NCBI RefSeq assembly: GCF_005049045.1
Contig: NZ_SUPK01000006.1
Span: forward strand, 62,001-126,000
Length of the DNA: 64,000 nt
Origin: Cohnella pontilimi
GTDB lineage: Bacteria > Bacillota > Bacilli > Paenibacillales > Paenibacillaceae
Reading direction: 5' to 3'
Positions 51,960 through 61,158 of the stretch are shown here, in pieces (positions within the stretch are counted from its first letter, which is position 1; every line of letters starts with the position of its first letter). The notes under the pieces are model-generated. The model was given only the letters and a program-made list of their open reading frames with translations. It did no database searches and had not been told where the DNA came from. Both the position numbers and the translations under genes were made by a program.

Positions 51960-53249
51960 TTACCCCGCGTCCTCGTCCCGCAGCATTGATGCCGTGAGCT
52001 CCATCGCGCGCCGGATCAGCTCCGCGCGATCCTCATCGCTGCGCGAGGAGAGCCATTCGCGAATTTTGGGCTGACTGCGGAATACGTCCAGCGCCTCATC
52101 CGTCAGCTCACGGCCTAATGCCGGATCCTCTGACGCCCGTATCCCTCGCCGCACAAATTCCCCAAGGAAGCCTTCCTCCGCCGCCAAGCCGCGCAAATTT
52201 GCAGCACCGGCCGTTCGCACGGACAGCGATTCGGGCCATACCCAATCGTCCCGCTCCTCCGGCGATCCCAGCCACTCCCGCAGCTCGTCCAGCCATTGCT
52301 CGGCCGCCGAATCCGCAAGCAGCGCATCATGCAGCACGCCTCGGCCTTCCAGGCGCAGACGAATCACGACCGGCCGCCCGCCGGCCGAATGGCGCGCCTC
52401 CTCCGCCGCCTCCAGCAAGCGGTCCTTCAATTGCTGCTCCCGCTCCGCGCCTTCGATGGACACGCCTTTCTCCATCCACAGCACATCCGAAGTGCCGCGA
52501 AAATCCAACCGCACTTCACCGGCCTCCGAGACCCGCACGACATAGACGCCCTTCTCGCCCGTCTCGCGTACGCTGCGTCCCTGGATATTGCCCGGGTAGA
52601 CGACGTGCGGATACTCATGCAGCACACGCCTGTCGTGCACGTGTCCGAGCGCCCAATAATCGAACCCGGCCGCCGCGAGTTCAGCCAACCGGCACGGCGC
52701 GTAATTGTCGTGTGCGGGGTCGCCGTCCACATTGGCATGCAGCAGCGCCAAATGAAACGGTGCCCCCTCCTGCTTCCTATATCGCATCGCCAAATTATCC
52801 GTTACCGCCGCTGTCGGATAAGATATCCCGTACACATGCGCGGCCAACTCCCCGCTTCTCCGATAGGCCGGAACACATTCCGCCGCCGAACCCGCCGATC
52901 CGAACACGTGCACGCCGGCCGGCCAATCCAGCTTCGCCTGACGCCCGCTCTCGGGATCGTGGTTCCCGTGCACGACAAAAACGCCGATGCCTTCCGCCGT
53001 CCAATCGGCCAGCATCCGTTGCAGCCTTAGTTGCGCGCGCAGAGAGCGATCCGCGGCATCATACAAATCGCCGGCGAGCACGACGAAATCGGCACCTTCC
53101 TGCTTAACCACATTCCCCAATCGCCGAAGCGCCTCGAAAGTTGACTCCCTAAGCCGCTGTCTCACGGCCTCCGGCACTTTCGTCAGCCCTTTGAACGGAC
53201 TGTCCAGATGAAGGTCGGCTGCATGCACAAACGTAAAAGGAACTCCCAT
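51960..53249 (-). CDS. yhaO: DNA repair exonuclease YhaO (SbcD/Mre11-like)
   Basis: A 429-aa metallophosphoesterase. Metal-binding residues are visible in FVHAADLHLDSPF (residues 7-19), FVVLAGDLYDAADRSLRAQL, VFVVHGNHDPESGRQA and WALGHVHDRRVL, the Mre11/SbcD set. A C-terminal capping region follows. ATG at 53249 has GGGGGA 7 bp upstream; an in-frame TTG at 53270 would overlap the upstream gene by 4 bp. It is followed by yhaN (47-bp gap), the partner ATPase. Confidence 0.92.
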   Translation of the reverse strand: MGVPFTFVHAADLHLDSPFKGLTKVPEAVRQRLRESTFEALRRLGNVVKQEGADFVVLAGDLYDAADRSLRAQLRLQRMLADWTAEGIGVFVVHGNHDPESGRQAKLDWPAGVHVFGSAGSAAECVPAYRRSGELAAHVYGISYPTAAVTDNLAMRYRKQEGAPFHLALLHANVDGDPAHDNYAPCRLAELAAAGFDYWALGHVHDRRVLHEYPHVVYPGNIQGRSVRETGEKGVYVVRVSEAGEVRLDFRGTSDVLWMEKGVSIEGAEREQQLKDRLLEAAEEARHSAGGRPVVIRLRLEGRGVLHDALLADSAAEQWLDELREWLGSPEERDDWVWPESLSVRTAGAANLRGLAAEEGFLGEFVRRGIRASEDPALGRELTDEALDVFRSQPKIREWLSSRSDEDRAELIRRAMELTASMLRDEDAG

Positions 53250-53266
53250 CTCCGTCGTCCCCCGTA

Positions 53267-54430
53267 TCAATTCCCGCCCGGTTCCGGCGATTCCGCCGCG
53301 CTTGCCGGACCGTACGAAATGTAAATCCGTTTCAACTCCCCGATCACCCGGTTCAGCGAGTACGTTTTCTTCGCTTTGTTCATCGCCGCGCGCGCCATCT
53401 CATAACGGAAATGCGGATCGGCAATCACCGTCTCCAGGGCGTCGGCCAGCGCAACCGGATTTTCCGGCTGCACCAGCAACCCGTTTACGCCATGATCGAT
53501 CTGCTCCGAAATCCCGCCCACGTTCGTGCCGACGAGCGCCAGCAAACAAAGCGCCGCCTCCGCAAACACCGAACCGAACGCTTCCGCCCGGGAAGGCAAG
53601 ACGAACACGTCGAAAAACGGCATCAGCTCCTCCGGGTGGAGCATGTAACCGTAAAAAATCGTATCGTCATAAATGCCCAGCTGCTGCGCCATCGTCTCGA
53701 GCTCTTTGCGGATCGGTCCGTCTCCGATAATATGCAGCACGAAAGGCCGGTTCCGCTTGCGAAGCTCCGCGCAAGCCTTCAGCAGCAAATCCAGCCCTTT
53801 GGCCGGCACGAGCCGGCAAACGGTGACGAGCTGGGCGACTGCGTTATCGTGGGCGATCGGCTTGAATCTTTTCTCGTCGTATCCGTTCGGGATCACTTGG
53901 ATGCGGTCCGTATTGCGCATATAAGAGGACACGTAAGAAGCGAACGAATTGGAAACGGTCATGAGCAAATCCGTATGAAGCTCCAGCTCTCCGTAAAGCG
54001 AAGTCAGAAAGCGGTGCTCCGGCGACCCTTCCACAATTTTTCCGTTCAAAATGAGCTCTCTCTCGTAGCTGGAGTGCACGGTCATGAGCAGCGGCGTGTC
54101 GGGAAAAATCCGTTTCATCGCGAGAGCGGCGATCGGATGATGAGCATGGATGAGATCGAATTTCTGCGAGGAAAGCCGAAGCTTCGTCCACCAAATATAA
54201 TCTTTGAACGTCTGTATGTATTTGTCGACGATGGGGTTGCCGGCATAGGCCGTCCAATCGAACGTCGAGAAAACCACTTCGTCGGAGCCTTTATTGCGGA
54301 TGCGCTTCGGCAGCGAAAACAGTTCCATTTCCCAGCCGATTTTGCGGAAACGTTCCCTGATGTAAGGCACCATGGAAGAGACGCCGCCTGGCTGTTCCGG
54401 TGGAAAAAACAGCGCCTGCAAAATGTTCAA
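53267..54430 (-). CDS. Glycosyltransferase family 4
   Basis: A 387-aa GT-B glycosyltransferase. The N-terminal loop ALFFPPEQPGGVSSMVPYIR binds acceptor in this family, and the C-terminal donor domain has LVTVCRLVPAKGLDLLLKAC, HIIGDGPIRKEL and the E-x7-E motif in PSRAEAFGSVFAEAALC. Typical of GT4 enzymes that build surface glycans or glycolipids. It lies immediately before yhaO on the same strand; their ends overlap slightly if the longer yhaO start is used. The acceptor is unknown. Confidence 0.9.
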   Translation of the reverse strand: MNILQALFFPPEQPGGVSSMVPYIRERFRKIGWEMELFSLPKRIRNKGSDEVVFSTFDWTAYAGNPIVDKYIQTFKDYIWWTKLRLSSQKFDLIHAHHPIAALAMKRIFPDTPLLMTVHSSYERELILNGKIVEGSPEHRFLTSLYGELELHTDLLMTVSNSFASYVSSYMRNTDRIQVIPNGYDEKRFKPIAHDNAVAQLVTVCRLVPAKGLDLLLKACAELRKRNRPFVLHIIGDGPIRKELETMAQQLGIYDDTIFYGYMLHPEELMPFFDVFVLPSRAEAFGSVFAEAALCLLALVGTNVGGISEQIDHGVNGLLVQPENPVALADALETVIADPHFRYEMARAAMNKAKKTYSLNRVIGELKRIYISYGPASAAESPEPGGN

Positions 54431-54539
54431 GGGCGATTCCTCCTCTGCTTGCCGACCTTCTCGGTCTTTGGAAAATATGATATATTAGAACATATGTTTC
54501 TGTAAAGAAAGGTAGAATTCGCGACCCAAAGGAGCCGTC

Positions 54540-55745
54540 ATGCCTTCTTTCGCCGTTTCCGGATATAACGCCGGCCTGTTGTTTTCTTCCTCGATCTCTG
54601 TTGTTGTGCTCGGCCTCATGCTGTTCATGTCCGTGCGTCTCTACGCCGGCAACCGCAAGCGGGCTTACCGTAACCTGCTTATTTCTCTCGCTTTCATCTT
54701 CATCCACCATTTCTTGCAATTGACGCTTTCCATCGGCTTGCTGCCGGGGGCGTCCGTTCTCGCGTTCATCGGCAAACTGCTGCAGGTGTCCGCGTTCATT
54801 GTGATGAACTTCGCGGTTTTCGAGCTGTATTACCGCCGACGACCCCGAACGCGTCTGTGGTTTTTCGGCTTGCTGCTCGCAGCCTTTCTGATCGCCGCGG
54901 GCGGCGCTTTGCCGGGTGCTTCAGCCGCTGACGCCGGTTTGGCGGAACGGATGCGGCATACCCCTGTTCTGGACGGGTATATGCTCGTTCTGCCGCTTTT
55001 GTTCGCCCTGATGTTCGGTCCGCATATCGGCCAACGCCGCAAATATATGGCCGGACTCTTGGCAGCATTCCTCTCCCAGCTGTTCGTGTTCGCGAACAAA
55101 TACGGAACTTCCGGCTGGAATTTCGAGATCGCCGCCGAATTAATGCAGGTCGTCTACTATGTGCTCATATTCATGCTGCTGTTCGAGCGGGTCGTCGAGC
55201 TCCTCACCTCCGCCTACCGCTCCTCGATTACCGACGGGTTGACCAACTTGTACAACCGCCGTTATTTTGTCGGACAACTGGAGCGCGCGCTGCGATCCGG
55301 CAAACCGGTAGGCGTCATCTTCTGCGATATCGACAATTTCAAAAGGCTGAACGATACCCACGGCCATCATCGGGCGGACGGCGTGCTGAAGCAGGTTGCC
55401 GGCATTATTCAGGAGGAGACGCAAGGCTCCGGTCTTGCCGGCCGATACGGCGGCGAAGAATTGGTCGCTTTCGTGGCAGGGCCTGCGCTTGCCGGCATGC
55501 AAACGGCGGAATCGATCCGGGCGAGAACGGAGAAAGAAACCTTGGTCACGTTAAGCATCGGCCTGTGTGTGGCAATGCCCGGCATCGGTCTTGGAGCGGA
55601 AGCGCTGTTGAAACGTGCGGACCAGGCCATGTATCAAAGTAAAACGACGGGCAAAAACCGGGTGACGGATTATGCGGAGCTGCCCGACGCCGGAGAAATT
55701 CCGTTTGGACCGCCCGCCCGCCGAGGCCGGTCGGGAGCTCACTGA
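54540..55745 (+). CDS. Membrane diguanylate cyclase (GGDEF)
   Basis: A 401-aa enzyme predicted to make c-di-GMP. Residues about 10-215 hold seven or so membrane helices of a sensor; the GGDEF domain (about 225-390) begins SITDGLTNLYNRRYFVGQLE, has VIFCDIDNFKRLNDTHGHH and the active-site GRYGGEELVAF. The usual inhibitory RxxD five residues before the motif is replaced (QGSG), so product inhibition is likely lost. AAAGGAG precedes ATG at 54540. No EAL domain is present. It is divergent from the glycosyltransferase. A c-di-GMP riboswitch operon lies 11 kb away. Confidence 0.9.
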   Translation: MPSFAVSGYNAGLLFSSSISVVVLGLMLFMSVRLYAGNRKRAYRNLLISLAFIFIHHFLQLTLSIGLLPGASVLAFIGKLLQVSAFIVMNFAVFELYYRRRPRTRLWFFGLLLAAFLIAAGGALPGASAADAGLAERMRHTPVLDGYMLVLPLLFALMFGPHIGQRRKYMAGLLAAFLSQLFVFANKYGTSGWNFEIAAELMQVVYYVLIFMLLFERVVELLTSAYRSSITDGLTNLYNRRYFVGQLERALRSGKPVGVIFCDIDNFKRLNDTHGHHRADGVLKQVAGIIQEETQGSGLAGRYGGEELVAFVAGPALAGMQTAESIRARTEKETLVTLSIGLCVAMPGIGLGAEALLKRADQAMYQSKTTGKNRVTDYAELPDAGEIPFGPPARRGRSGAH

Positions 55746-55833
55746 TTTGGTTCCATGCCGGACGGTCATATATACTCAGAGAGACGCAAACGCATACCGG
55801 CGCCTCGCCGGCCCGAAGGAGAAGACCTGCAGC

Positions 55834-57204
55834 ATGCCGACATTACCGACATCTTACATATACAACATGTCCCGTTTGCTCGGCGATGAATCGGAAGCCT
55901 TTTTTAAAAGCTACGAAGAGCCTCGAGCGTTCGGTCTGCGCCTGAACCCGTTAAAAGTAAGGGCTGCGGACCCTGCAGCCCGCCGCATGACCGAAATGTT
56001 CGGCCTTCATCCCGTCCCGTGGTGCGCGGACGGTTATTTTTATGAAGAATCTTCCCGACCCGGCAGGCATCCTTATCATGCCGCAGGGCTTTATTACATG
56101 CAAGAGCCTTCGGCGATGATCGCCGCCGAGCTGCTCAATCCGCAGCCCGGTGAAATCGTGCTCGACCTGGCTGCCGCCCCCGGCGGCAAAACGACGCAAA
56201 TCGCCGGCCGAATGAAAGGCCGGGGACTACTGATCGCCAACGAAATTCACCCGTCCCGCGCCAAAATATTATCCGAAAACGTCGAGCGGCTCGGCATCTC
56301 CAACACGATGGTCACCCAGGCTTCTCCTCAGGAGCTGTCGGCGCGGTTTCCGGAGCGGTTCGACCGGATTTTGCTTGACGCGCCCTGCTCCGGCGAGGGC
56401 ATGTTCCGCAAAGACCCGGACGCGGTCCGCGAATGGTCGCCGGAATCCGTGAACGCCTGTGCCGTCCGTCAGCGCGATATTTTGCCTCACGCGGCGCGGA
56501 TGCTGAAACCGGGCGGCACGCTGGTGTATTCCACCTGCACGTTCAACACGGTGGAAAACGAGGAGACGATCGCCGATTTCCTGTCCCGTCACCCGGAATT
56601 CCGCCTCGTGCGGGAGGAGCGGATGTGGCCGCATCTCGGCCAAGGCGAAGGGCACTATGCCGCTTTGCTGCAGAGAGAAGCTTCGGCCGGTTCAGCTGAT
56701 CGCAGCGCCAAGGCAGCTTCGAAATCACGAAAAGGTTCCTCCGCTCCCAAACTGGAAGAAGCGGCTGTCCAAACGTTTCGCAAGTTTGCCGAAGAATCGC
56801 TCCCGGGCTTCCGGCTGCCCGAACCGGGTTCGCCGCTGCTGTTCGGCGAGGCGCTGTATTGGCTGCCCGCACCGGCAGGCTCGCCCGCCGCTCCGGAAAC
56901 GCTAAGAGGGCTCAAGATACCTCGACCCGGCCTGCATTTGGGCGACATTCGCAAAGGCCGCTTCGAGCCCGCCCACGCCTTGGCGATGGCCGTCGCTGCG
57001 CACGATGCCGCCGTCACTGCCGATTATCCCGCCGACTCTGCGGAAATCGCCGCCTATTTGCGCGGAGAAACGCTGCCTGCCGCTCCGGGAACCAAAGGCT
57101 GGGGACTGACGACCGTCGACGGTTATCCGTTGGGCTGGTTCAAAGCCAGCGACGGACAGCAAAAAAACCGCCTGCCCAAAGGCCTGCGGCTGCTGTCTAA
57201 ATAG
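55834..57204 (+). CDS. RsmF-type rRNA (cytosine-5) methyltransferase, copy 1
   Basis: A 456-aa SAM-dependent enzyme of the RsmF/NSUN family. SAM motif I is VLDLAAAPGGKTTQIAGRMK (about residues 110-129), the motif IV catalytic segment is LDAPCSGEGMFRKDPDAV and the motif VI Cys is in LVYSTCTFNTVENEET. A C-terminal PUA-like extension of about 150 residues ends TTVDGYPLGWFKASDGQQKN, as in RsmF, which methylates 16S rRNA. ATG at 55834 fits the conserved start; AAGGAG lies 12 bp upstream. A second homologue is at 58858-60333. The 3' end overlaps the facing HAD gene by 8 bp. Confidence 0.88.
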   Translation: MPTLPTSYIYNMSRLLGDESEAFFKSYEEPRAFGLRLNPLKVRAADPAARRMTEMFGLHPVPWCADGYFYEESSRPGRHPYHAAGLYYMQEPSAMIAAELLNPQPGEIVLDLAAAPGGKTTQIAGRMKGRGLLIANEIHPSRAKILSENVERLGISNTMVTQASPQELSARFPERFDRILLDAPCSGEGMFRKDPDAVREWSPESVNACAVRQRDILPHAARMLKPGGTLVYSTCTFNTVENEETIADFLSRHPEFRLVREERMWPHLGQGEGHYAALLQREASAGSADRSAKAASKSRKGSSAPKLEEAAVQTFRKFAEESLPGFRLPEPGSPLLFGEALYWLPAPAGSPAAPETLRGLKIPRPGLHLGDIRKGRFEPAHALAMAVAAHDAAVTADYPADSAEIAAYLRGETLPAAPGTKGWGLTTVDGYPLGWFKASDGQQKNRLPKGLRLLSK

Positions 57205-58012
57205 AAATATATTTCGGATGCTTATACGAGACCAGACGTTCCAATACCACTGCGACACCGTCTTCGTTGTTGGACAGCGTCACCTCGTCCGCTTCGGCTT
57301 TCACCTCGGCGGGCGAGTTCTCCATCGCCACCCCGTGCCCCGCAAACACCAGCATCCCGATGTCGTTGTAATAGTTCCCGATCGCCAGCACCTGCTCGCG
57401 CGGAATTCCCCGCAAACCCGTCAGCTTCTCCAACGCCTTGCCTTTGGTCGACTGAGGGTGCTGCACGTCGATAAAGTTGACTCCGCTGCGGACGTAGTGC
57501 AGTCCGTCCACCCACTCCGCCCAGTCAAGCTCCACCTGATCGAGCACTTCTTTGGGCGCATACATGGACAGCTTGACCGTCTTTTCCGGCAGCCCTTCCT
57601 CGGGACGGCGCAAAATGGGACGAGCAAACCATTTTCGGTACATCTCCGTCGTGAACTCGTCCAACTCATGGACGTATAAATCAAAAGCGGTATTGATGTC
57701 AAAATGGATATTTCGGGCCTGCAAGTAATCCACGTAACGAGCCGCCGGTTCGTGAGCAATTTCCGTCTCGTACAAGACGGTGCGGGTGGCGCTGTCGACG
57801 ATTGAAGCTCCGTTATGGGTAATCATCGTTCCCGGCAGCCCGAGTTCCTCGAGCACGGGCAATGCGCTCGTGGAGCCGCGCCCCGTACACAGCACGATTT
57901 CGGCCCCATTGCTGGCGGCCGCGCGCACAGCCTCCCTGACCCGCGGTGTCAGCTGATGGTCATCGTCGAGCAGCGTACCGTCGACATCTAATGCAATCAG
58001 ACGAAAAGTCAA
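57197..58012 (-). CDS. Cof-type HAD-IIB phosphatase
   Basis: A 271-aa haloacid dehalogenase hydrolase with a C2B cap. Motif I is LIALDVDGTLLDDD (residues 5-18), motif II LCTGRGSTSA, the Lys is in STKGKALEKLTGL and motif III reads LAIGNYYNDIGML. In most Cof proteins motif III starts GD; here it is GN, which may change metal binding, although a downstream Asp remains. Members dephosphorylate sugar phosphates or cofactors. It overlaps the upstream pseudouridine synthase by ATGA and is the last gene of its operon. Confidence 0.88.
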   Translation of the reverse strand: MTFRLIALDVDGTLLDDDHQLTPRVREAVRAAASNGAEIVLCTGRGSTSALPVLEELGLPGTMITHNGASIVDSATRTVLYETEIAHEPAARYVDYLQARNIHFDINTAFDLYVHELDEFTTEMYRKWFARPILRRPEEGLPEKTVKLSMYAPKEVLDQVELDWAEWVDGLHYVRSGVNFIDVQHPQSTKGKALEKLTGLRGIPREQVLAIGNYYNDIGMLVFAGHGVAMENSPAEVKAEADEVTLSNNEDGVAVVLERLVSYKHPKYISI

Positions 58013-58839
58013 TTTGTTCCATCCTTCCGGTATTTTCGCAGGCTTTCCGTTTCCTCGTCCGTGAGCTCACGCCACTCGCCGGGGGCAAGAGCCGGATCGA
58101 GCTGCAGCGGTCCCATCGACACCCGTCGCAAGTAAACCACCTGACGTCCCACGGCTTCAAACATGCGCTTCACCTGATGAAATTTTCCTTCATGAATCGT
58201 CAATTCAATCCAGCACACCGTGCCGGCAGCCGCCTCGGACATCCGCCCGGCGGGAACCCGCCGAAACGGCTCGGCGATCTCCGGGTGAGCCGGAGCTTCC
58301 GCCGCACTCGCCGCAGCCAGGACGGTGAGCGCGGCCGGCAGCGTCACATAGCCGTCGTCGAGGGTGACGCCCTGGCGGAAAGCTTCCGCCTCCCGATCGC
58401 CGACTTCCCCGGCCACGAGCGCCCGGTACGTTTTGGGCACGTGTTTGCGCGGGGAAAGCAGATCGTGGGCCAGCTTGCCGTCGTTCGTCAGCAGCAGAAG
58501 GCCTTCCGTATCTTTATCCAGCCTGCCGACAGGAAAAGGCGAAAACACGGCGATCTCCGGATCGAGCAAATCCAGCACCGTCCGATCCCGCAAATCTTCC
58601 GTCGCCGACACGACGCCGGCGGGCTTGTGCAGCAGCACATACACGGTATCCCGGTAACGAATCGTCTCTCCGTCGAAGGCGACCGTATCTACAGCGGGAT
58701 CGATCTGGATGCCCGGATCCTTCACCGGCTGCCCGTTCACGGTGACCGCCCCTTGCCGGACAAGCTGCTTGATTCCGCTGCGCGTTCCGTATCCGAGATT
58801 GCCGAGCATTTTATCCAAACGCATCGTTTTCTTCATCAT
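58009..58839 (-). CDS. RluB/RsuA-family rRNA pseudouridine synthase
   Basis: A 276-aa enzyme. An S4 RNA-binding domain (MRLDKMLGNLGYGTRSGIKQ, LVRQGAVTVNGQPVKDPG, residues about 6-50) precedes the catalytic domain with GRLDKDTEGLLLLTNDG (catalytic Asp about residue 118), VPKTYRALVAG, and HEGKFHQVKRMFEAVG. Start choice among three closely spaced ATGs (58839, 58836, 58824) is open. It lies between the second rsmF-like gene (18-bp gap) and the HAD gene (ATGA overlap). Confidence 0.9.
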   Translation of the reverse strand: MMKKTMRLDKMLGNLGYGTRSGIKQLVRQGAVTVNGQPVKDPGIQIDPAVDTVAFDGETIRYRDTVYVLLHKPAGVVSATEDLRDRTVLDLLDPEIAVFSPFPVGRLDKDTEGLLLLTNDGKLAHDLLSPRKHVPKTYRALVAGEVGDREAEAFRQGVTLDDGYVTLPAALTVLAAASAAEAPAHPEIAEPFRRVPAGRMSEAAAGTVCWIELTIHEGKFHQVKRMFEAVGRQVVYLRRVSMGPLQLDPALAPGEWRELTDEETESLRKYRKDGTN

Positions 58840-58857
58840 TGGTCCTTTCTATGCTTG

Positions 58858-60333
58858 CTACACCCAGCGCCAGCCGGGCAGCCGCTCGTTTTTGAGCGTC
58901 GTGCCGTCCCATCGTCCCCATCCGGCGGGGAATCCGCCCATACAGACAAGCGTCCATCCTTTGCCTTCCGGTGCACCGGACTGCGGCTGAAGCGTTTCTC
59001 CTTTCAAATACCGCAGACTGTCTGAAGAATCGGATGCCAGCTGCAGGAGGCGAACGGCTTGTCCGCATGCGAGCCCCATGGCGAGCGCCTGTGAAGGCTC
59101 AAACCGGTGTTTGGTCGCCGTACCGAGAAGCCAGCCCGGCCGGATCACATGGAGTCCGTCCAACATCGGTAACGGTTCAGGTTGTGCGTACAACATGGTT
59201 CCTCTAACCAGCAGTTTTCCCGGCGGATGCCAATGAGGCAGCTGGTCCGCACGAAATTGTTCGAACTTGTCCAGCACATCGGCTTCGCTTATTTGAACCC
59301 TGTTATGGGCTGCCTTGCGGCTTTTCCGTTCTCCCGCTTCCAGACCTCGCATCTGCTGAACTTGCTGAGGAGCTCCAGCATCTGAATCACTGCGTCGGCG
59401 TTCCAGCAATACGGCAAAGTGCCCTTCTCCCCGGACTCGATGCGGCCAAAGCCTGACGGCTCCGGCAAGCGAAGCGGCCCGCTCCTCCGATAACCCGCGC
59501 TTTTCGTCCTCGATCAGCCAATCCGGCCGTCCCGGCGCGAAGCCCCAGCTCTCCGGAAAGGCCGGCGCAACCACCTCGAACTCCGGGAAAGCGGCAATAA
59601 ACTTCGCAATCGTCCCTTCATTCTCCCGCGCATTAAACGTGCAAGTGGAATAGACGAGTCTTCCGCCCGGCGCGACCAACCGAGCCGCTTCCTGGAGAAT
59701 GTCCTGCTGCATCGCGGCATATCCGTCTGCCGAAAGCCGTTCGTATTGGCGGAGCATGTCCTCGTCTTTCCGGAACATGCCCTCGCCGGAGCAAGGCGCG
59801 TCCACCAGCACGCGGTCGAACCACGCACCAAAATGATCCGCGATCGCTGCAGGCTCCTCATTCAGCACTACGGTATTGCGGACTCCGGCCAGCTCCACGT
59901 TTTTCGCCAACGCTTTGGTCCGTTCCGACGCATTGTCGTTGGTCACCAGTACGCCTTTCCCTTGAAGCTTGGCGGCCAGCTGCGTCGACTTTCCTCCCGG
60001 CGCCGCGCACAGATCCAATACGCGATGGCCCGGCTCTACGCCCAGCAGCTCCGCCGGCAGCATGGCGCTCGGCTCTTGTATGTAATAGACGCCCAGGTGA
60101 TAATGCGGATGCTTGCCCGGGCGGTCATCTTCTTCCGTGTAAAAAGCGCCTTCCGCCCATGGAACGGCGGTCCTCGCATATTCGGATATGGCGGCCAGCT
60201 CTTCGCCGCTCAGCTTCAGTCCGTTGGCCCGCAGACCGGATGTCTTGGGCTTGTCGTAAGAGGCAAAGAAGGATTCCGCTTCTTCTTGCAGCAAATCCCG
60301 CATCGCCGAAACGAATCCTTCCGGCAGTTTCAT
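58858..60333 (-). CDS. RsmF-type rRNA (cytosine-5) methyltransferase, copy 2
   Basis: A 491-aa paralogue of the gene at 55834-57204 with the same plan: VLDLCAAPGGKSTQLAAKLQ (motif I, about residues 105-124), VDAPCSGEGMFRKDEDMLRQ (motif IV) and LVYSTCTFNARENEGTIAKF (motif VI), followed by a longer linker (residues about 325-360, RRRSDSDAGAPQQVQQMRGL) and the PUA-like end GWTLVCMGGFPAGWGRWDG. It starts by ATGA overlap from the relQ-like gene. The two copies may methylate different rRNA sites. Confidence 0.88.
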   Translation of the reverse strand: MKLPEGFVSAMRDLLQEEAESFFASYDKPKTSGLRANGLKLSGEELAAISEYARTAVPWAEGAFYTEEDDRPGKHPHYHLGVYYIQEPSAMLPAELLGVEPGHRVLDLCAAPGGKSTQLAAKLQGKGVLVTNDNASERTKALAKNVELAGVRNTVVLNEEPAAIADHFGAWFDRVLVDAPCSGEGMFRKDEDMLRQYERLSADGYAAMQQDILQEAARLVAPGGRLVYSTCTFNARENEGTIAKFIAAFPEFEVVAPAFPESWGFAPGRPDWLIEDEKRGLSEERAASLAGAVRLWPHRVRGEGHFAVLLERRRSDSDAGAPQQVQQMRGLEAGERKSRKAAHNRVQISEADVLDKFEQFRADQLPHWHPPGKLLVRGTMLYAQPEPLPMLDGLHVIRPGWLLGTATKHRFEPSQALAMGLACGQAVRLLQLASDSSDSLRYLKGETLQPQSGAPEGKGWTLVCMGGFPAGWGRWDGTTLKNERLPGWRWV

Positions 60334-61139
60334 GGCTGTATGTCCTCAATCTTTCCCGCACGGTTAATGGCCGCCTGAATCTCCAGCCACAGCTCCTTAA
60401 GCCCCCAAATGTCTTCCCGCTCCCACAACTCGTTGAACCGGAGCTGAAACTGCGCGGCTTCCCGAATTTTGCGGTAAAAATAAAGCTCTTGGATCGCATT
60501 GAGCACGTTGCGCACCACCCCGGCGCTTTCCTCGAAATCTTGCTGCGCGTCGACAATCTCTTTGCGGATGCTGGACATTTCCGTATCCAATTGATACGCC
60601 GCTTCGGCGGCTTTGCGCAGCCGCTCCCGCACATGCTCCGGCAGCTGCTCTTTATATTTGTAGTTCAGCGAATGCTCGATCGTCGCCCAGAAGTTCATCG
60701 CCAGCGTCCGAATCTGGATTTCCGCCAGCACAGGCTTGGAGCCGATCGACGTCTGGACCGGATATTCCACGATAAGATGGTAGCTCCGGTATCCGCTGTC
60801 TTTGAAATGGGTGATGTAGTCTTTCTCGTATACGAGCGTCATATCTTTGCGCTGACGGATCATTTCGGCCACTCGGTGAATATCGTCCACGAACTGGCAC
60901 ATGATGCGGATGCCAGCGATATCTTCAATGCCCGTGTCGATGCGATCGTGCGGAACTGAGAGCCTGCGCGCCTTGTCCAAGATGCTGGAAATCCGCTTCA
61001 CCCTGCCGGTCACGAATTCGATCGGCGCATACTCGTCCCGCGCTTTCAGTTCCCTGCGGAGCGATTTGAACTTCACCTTCAGCTCTTCCACCGCCTGTTG
61101 ATAAGGCAGCAAAAACTTGCCCCAATCCCGTCCGTCCAT
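60330..61139 (-). CDS. relQ: Small alarmone synthetase (RelQ/YjbM-type GTP pyrophosphokinase)
   Basis: A 269-aa (p)ppGpp synthetase without hydrolase or ACT domains. Catalytic parts: EYAPIEFVTGRVKRISSILD (residues 35-54), RIDTGIEDIAGIRIMCQFVD, KDSGYRSYHLIVEYPVQTS (substrate tyrosine region) and LAEIQIRTLAMNFWATIEH, where the Gln-Arg pair sits. Length and motifs match RelQ/YjbM, a cytosolic enzyme that makes ppGpp under stress. GGAGGTAGGTC precedes ATG at 61139. It is second in the operon pyrD-relQ-rsmF-rluB-HAD. Confidence 0.93.
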   Translation of the reverse strand: MDGRDWGKFLLPYQQAVEELKVKFKSLRRELKARDEYAPIEFVTGRVKRISSILDKARRLSVPHDRIDTGIEDIAGIRIMCQFVDDIHRVAEMIRQRKDMTLVYEKDYITHFKDSGYRSYHLIVEYPVQTSIGSKPVLAEIQIRTLAMNFWATIEHSLNYKYKEQLPEHVRERLRKAAEAAYQLDTEMSSIRKEIVDAQQDFEESAGVVRNVLNAIQELYFYRKIREAAQFQLRFNELWEREDIWGLKELWLEIQAAINRAGKIEDIQP

Positions 61140-61158
61140 GACCTACCTCCTGACCTGC

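Noticed and set aside
52118..53107. 329-codon Pro/Arg-rich frame on the plus strand
   Set aside because: Antisense to yhaO and of the low-complexity composition that GC-rich shadow frames give.
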